Positions 6,936 through 9,232 of a DNA stretch of 9,232 nucleotides are shown one piece after another. The DNA lies in assembly GCA_012798155.1 (NCBI GenBank), contig JAAZNR010000792.1, positions 1-9,232 of the forward strand, read 5' to 3'. This DNA comes from Thermogutta sp. GTDB lineage: Bacteria; Planctomycetota; Planctomycetia; Pirellulales; Thermoguttaceae. Both the position numbers and the translations under genes were made by a program. Position 1 is the first letter of the stretch. Each line of letters starts with the position of its first letter. The notes under the pieces are model-generated. The model did not search any database. It saw only the letters and a program-made list of their open reading frames with translations, and was not told the origin of the DNA.

Positions 6936-7537
6936 AGATGAGCGCTGTGATCAACGCGGCGGTCGAGGGGCCGACGGACGAAGCGGTCGCTGTGCGTCTC
7001 ATCCACCACGTCGGGGCCAAAGCCGGTACCGTATACGGCAAGAAGGGCAAGCCGCATCTGCACGCTAGGGTGTCCGGCTTCAACCGTGCTGCGCGACACG
7101 CACCCTGGCTCGTGCTCGTGGACTTGGACCAAGACGCCCAGTGCGCGCCGCCGCTCAAGACCGCATGGCTACCCGATCCCGCGCCGCAACTGTGTTTTCG
7201 CATCGCGGTTCGCGCCGTCGAGTCGTGGCTGCTCGCCGACGCGGAGCGGATCGCCGAATTCATGGCCGTGGCACGAAGTCGAGTGCCTGCGAATCCGGAG
7301 GGCTTGCCTGATCCGAAGGTCGAGTTGGTCAACCTGGCGCGTCGCTCGCGCCGAAAGGATATCAGAGAGGACATGGTGCCGCGCGAAGACAGCGGGCGGC
7401 CAGTCGGCCCCGCCTATACCTCGCGATTGATCGAATTTGTCGAACAGTACTGGCGGCCGACGGAAGCGGCAAAGCGGGCCGACAGCCTCGCTCGTGCCAT
7501 CCGCTGCCTGGAAAGACTTGTGGAGGAGGCCACATGA
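6932..7537 (+). CDS. DUF4276 family protein, TOPRIM-like partner of the ATPase
   Basis: 201 aa (199 if the second ATG at 6938 is used; GGAG at 6924-6927 could serve either). Near the N-terminus is VEGPTDE with E12. LVDLDQD follows, with D64, D66 and D68, and then [11 protein letters not shown] with E97 and W99. A lone glutamate followed by a DxD pair is the metal-binding pattern of TOPRIM folds, and the VESWLLAD block is typical of DUF4276. It overlaps both neighbours by ATGA, and this pairing of AAA ATPase with DUF4276 is one I know from many genomes. By analogy with AriA/AriB (PARIS), it may be the nuclease or toxin effector released or activated by the ATPase. That function is inference; the catalytic pattern is direct observation. 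Confidence 0.85.
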   Translation: MKMSAVINAAVEGPTDEAVAVRLIHHVGAKAGTVYGKKGKPHLHARVSGFNRAARHAPWLVLVDLDQDAQCAPPLKTAWLPDPAPQLCFRIAVRAVESWLLADAERIAEFMAVARSRVPANPEGLPDPKVELVNLARRSRRKDIREDMVPREDSGRPVGPAYTSRLIEFVEQYWRPTEAAKRADSLARAIRCLERLVEEAT

Positions 7538-9232
7538 TCCCCAAGGAATGCAGACGCCTGGCGGAGGTGGACTTCCCCATCGCCGACGTGTCGAAGCACG
7601 CGGCGCGGGAGAAGTCCATCCGGCACGGGCACCCGTCCACGCTGCATCTGTGGTGGGCGAGGCGGCCGCTGGCGTCGAGCCGGGCGATCCTCCTGGGGCT
7701 TTTGTTGCCCGACCCGTGCGATCCGCTCTGTCCGGAGAGCTTCAAGCGCAAGGCGCGAGAGCTTCTGCCGAGCGTTCAAGGAGAGGCGGGTCCCACCGAT
7801 GAGGACCTGCGCCGCGCGCTCCTCCGCTTCATCGCCGACTTCGCCAACTGGGACCTGGCGGCAGACCGGGCCTATCTCGAGGTAAGCCGCGGCCTCGTCA
7901 AGGCGGCCCACGCACCCGACGACGGCGGGCCGTACGAGGCGCCCCTCGTCGTCGATCCCTTCGCGGGCGGCGGTTCGATTCCGCTGGAGGCCCTGCGGCT
8001 CGGGTGCGAGGCGTTCGCGAGCGACCTCAACCCGGTCGCGTGCCTGATCCTCAAGGTCATGCTGGAAGACATCCCGCGGCACGGACCGGGACTGGCCGAC
8101 GAGCTTCGACGCGTGGGAAAGGAAATCAAGGAGCAGGCCGAGAAGGAACTGGCGGAGTTTTATCCAAAGGACCCGGACGGCGCGACGCCCATCGCCTACC
8201 TCTGGGCGCGGACGGTAAAATGCGAATCGCCCAACTGCGGGGCGGAGATCCCGCTCGTGCGCTCGTTTTGGTTGTGCAAGAGGCCCAACCGCAAACGGGC
8301 GCTGCGAGCGGTTGTCGTCCGATCCGAGCCGCGACCGCACCCAGAGCCGCGACCGCTAGGGAGCGGTGATCCTCCCAACACCCCCTTGGCCTATCTCATC
8401 ACCTGGACTTGCTACGGGACATGGCTTCATGGGCACCCGGCCGGTTCGGTTGACGACGAGCGGAACCTGCCGGGCACCCCCTATTTACCCAACGATCCGC
8501 GGCGCATGGCGGCGGAACGGGAGAAGATGACTGAGCCGCCGTACACGATGGACGAACCACGTCGGGAAGCGGTACTGCAAGCCGTCATCCAGGACTGCGA
8601 ATACCGCGGCTGGACCTTGCACGCCGTTCATGTGCGCCAGGACCATATCCACGTGGTCGTCTCGGCCGCCGCCGCGCCCGAACGCGTGATGAACGACCTG
8701 AAATCCTACGCCAGCCGTCGGCTCAACGAATCCGGATTCGACTCGAAGGATCGCAAACGCTGGACCCGGCACGGCAGCACCCGCTACCTTTGGGACGACA
8801 AGGCGGTGTTCGCGGCCATCGAGTATGTATGGGATCAGCGGGGAAGGCCGATGAGCCGTTGGCGGGCGGAGGAGGGCCGCTCCCTAGCGGTCGCGGCTCG
8901 GTCGTCTTCTTCGCGGGGGGATGCCGCCGACACAACGCCCCACGTCGAGTTTGAAATCTTCGAGCCGCCTACCGACCGGGAAGTTCCCGCCGGCACCGTC
9001 AGCCGGGCCAAGGCCACGTGTCCGTGCTGCGGCGCGGTGCTCCCGCCCGAGCGGGTGCGGGCGCAACTCGCCGCCCAGCGCGGGGGGGCGGATGTCCTGT
9101 TCGACGCGGCGGGCCGGCGGACCGGTGGCGCGATGCTCTTGGCGGTAGTGACGCTCCGCCCCGGCGAACAAGGCCGGCACTACCGGCTGCCGACTGACCG
9201 CGACTATCAGGCCGTGTGGAAGGCCCAGCAGC
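7534..9232 (+). CDS. DUF1156/COG1743 adenine-specific DNA methyltransferase with in-frame RAYT insertion (3' end beyond the window)
   Basis: 566 codons are visible with no stop. Residues 8-55 are a DUF1156 start ([20 protein letters not shown], then [16 protein letters not shown]). The SAM-binding motif I is [10 protein letters not shown] (141-150), followed by SDLNPVA with D164. A zinc ribbon begins at C230/C235 ([12 protein letters not shown]), but its second half (C496, C498, C499 in [13 protein letters not shown]) comes only after about 200 residues of foreign sequence, a Y1 transposase between about 268 and 465. The catalytic DPPY/NPPY motif IV would lie past the right edge. GGAGGAGG 4 nt upstream and the ATGA overlap fix the start. 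The enzyme family methylates adenine N6 and marks self DNA in anti-phage loci. Whether this copy still works depends on the fold tolerating the insert. Confidence 0.9.
   Translation, partial: MIPKECRRLAEVDFPIADVSKHAAREKSIRHGHPSTLHLWWARRPLASSRAILLGLLLPDPCDPLCPESFKRKARELLPSVQGEAGPTDEDLRRALLRFIADFANWDLAADRAYLEVSRGLVKAAHAPDDGGPYEAPLVVDPFAGGGSIPLEALRLGCEAFASDLNPVACLILKVMLEDIPRHGPGLADELRRVGKEIKEQAEKELAEFYPKDPDGATPIAYLWARTVKCESPNCGAEIPLVRSFWLCKRPNRKRALRAVVVRSEPRPHPEPRPLGSGDPPNTPLAYLITWTCYGTWLHGHPAGSVDDERNLPGTPYLPNDPRRMAAEREKMTEPPYTMDEPRREAVLQAVIQDCEYRGWTLHAVHVRQDHIHVVVSAAAAPERVMNDLKSYASRRLNESGFDSKDRKRWTRHGSTRYLWDDKAVFAAIEYVWDQRGRPMSRWRAEEGRSLAVAARSSSSRGDAADTTPHVEFEIFEPPTDREVPAGTVSRAKATCPCCGAVLPPERVRAQLAAQRGGADVLFDAAGRRTGGAMLLAVVTLRPGEQGRHYRLPTDRDYQAVWKAQQ
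8326..8338 (+). repeat. Extra partial REP copy, direct repeat of the left REP start
   Basis: GAGCCGCGACCGC at 8326-8338 repeats exactly at 8344-8356, with a period of 18 bp (six codons). In protein it gives [10 protein letters not shown]. It may be a duplicated REP 5' part or a trace of an earlier REP landing. Confidence 0.6.
8344..8366 (+). repeat. Left REP, inverted copy
   Basis: 23 bp starting GAGCCGCGACC and ending GGGAGCGG. It is an exact reverse complement of 8877-8899. With three mismatches skipped, six more matching bases follow (TCCTCC), so 29 of 32 match. Inside, CCGCT-AGGG-AGCGG forms a 5-bp stem (6 bp with the flanking A and T), the usual REP hairpin with an unpaired 5' flank. 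In the host frame it reads EPRPLGSG. Confidence 0.85.
8386..8856 (+). CDS. REP-associated tyrosine transposase (Y1/HUH, RAYT), no independent start or stop
   Basis: The single-strand nuclease/transposase segment of the fusion, about residues 285-441 of the host frame. It starts [20 protein letters not shown], the hallmark N-terminus of the family. It has the HUH motif DHIHVVV (H371, H373) and the catalytic tyrosine Y392 in LKSYASRRL. It ends with [20 protein letters not shown]. All residues needed for catalysis are present. The only possible own start is TTG 8386, with no Shine-Dalgarno site. There is no stop after it: the frame continues through the right REP. It is therefore probably translated only as part of the methyltransferase polypeptide. 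Confidence 0.85.
8877..8899 (-). repeat. Right REP, inverted copy
   Basis: Exact reverse complement of the left REP. In the host frame it reads through as RSLAVAAR without a stop. The same 5-bp stem and AGGG/CCCT loop are present. Confidence 0.85.

Larger units (their letters stand above)
8326..8899 (+). mobile_element. RAYT/REP element inserted in frame inside the methyltransferase gene
   Basis: A Y1 transposase segment is bounded by perfect 23-bp inverted REP repeats (8344-8366 and 8877-8899) plus a partial extra left copy (8326-8338). Methyltransferase sequence resumes on both sides: ...KRALRAVV ends about 8318 and [10 protein letters not shown] begins about 8941. The exact insertion joints cannot be set without an uninterrupted homologue. 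REP-flanked Y1 transposases are known to mobilise REP sequences. This one keeps the host gene's reading frame open throughout. Confidence 0.85.

Noticed and set aside
7414..8340. Minus-strand ORF of 308 aa
   Set aside because: Antisense to the DUF4276 and methyltransferase genes, both recognised by motifs on the plus strand.
8386..8856. IS200/IS605 element with TnpB
   Set aside because: The Y1 protein has the longer RAYT N-terminus (YGTWLHG) and inverted REP flanks; no tnpB gene or IS605 end hairpins are present.
8310..8945. An intein or self-splicing intron in the methyltransferase
   Set aside because: No intein splice motifs (N-terminal Cys/Ser block, terminal HN) or HEN motifs are seen, and the insert is a Y1 transposase with REP ends; no intron-like RNA core is apparent.
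1..9232. CRISPR array, tRNA or rRNA gene
   Set aside because: I found no regularly spaced repeats and no tRNA- or rRNA-like sequence on either strand.

Overview
The window is GC-rich bacterial DNA with the look of an accessory region or defence island. An IS630-type insertion sequence, an orphan frameshifted gene with a TubC-like docking domain, and a tightly packed four-gene operon lie side by side. The host is probably a member of the Planctomycetota. This rests on the composition, the TubC-like orphan, and a RAYT/REP element whose repeats read as EPRPLGSG and RSLAVAAR, a style I associate with that phylum. It is an inference from memory, not a proof.

Layout. Bases 2-112 may be the last codons of an unidentified gene. 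Bases 126-1375 are an IS630-family element on the minus strand. Its transposase is split by an A8 slippery run and is rejoined by a -1 frameshift. Bases 1423-2084 hold a small orphan gene with a TubC N-terminal docking-like start, broken by a one-base shift in a G7 run. A consensus-like sigma70 promoter (2081-2110) overlaps the stop of this gene, and an 18-bp near-palindrome (2120-2137) follows it. A leader of about 250 nt then precedes the operon.

The operon (2371 to beyond the right edge) encodes, in order: a 1144-residue SNF2-type helicase with a C-terminal DUF3883/PD-(D/E)XK-like domain; a 377-residue ABC/SMC-like AAA ATPase; a 201-residue DUF4276 protein with TOPRIM-like acidic residues; and a DUF1156/COG1743-type adenine-specific DNA methyltransferase with a zinc ribbon, cut by the window edge. 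All three internal junctions are 4-nt ATGA overlaps, so the proteins are probably translationally coupled and made together. Helicase plus methylase plus ATPase recalls described anti-phage systems (helicase-methylase-ATPase 'Hma', class 1 DISARM). The ATPase/DUF4276 pair recalls OLD or PARIS ATPase-TOPRIM effectors. The combination suggests a composite defence locus: methylation marks self, the helicase/nuclease-like protein acts on foreign DNA, and the ATPase/TOPRIM-like pair may be a second effector.

The most unusual feature is inside the methyltransferase gene. A complete REP-associated tyrosine transposase (Y1/HUH RAYT), bounded by perfect 23-bp inverted REP repeats, sits in frame between the two halves of the zinc ribbon. 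The reading frame runs without a stop from the methyltransferase through the left REP, the transposase and the right REP, and back into methyltransferase sequence. The result is either an in-frame 'protein insertion' tolerated by the enzyme or a fusion that has inactivated it.
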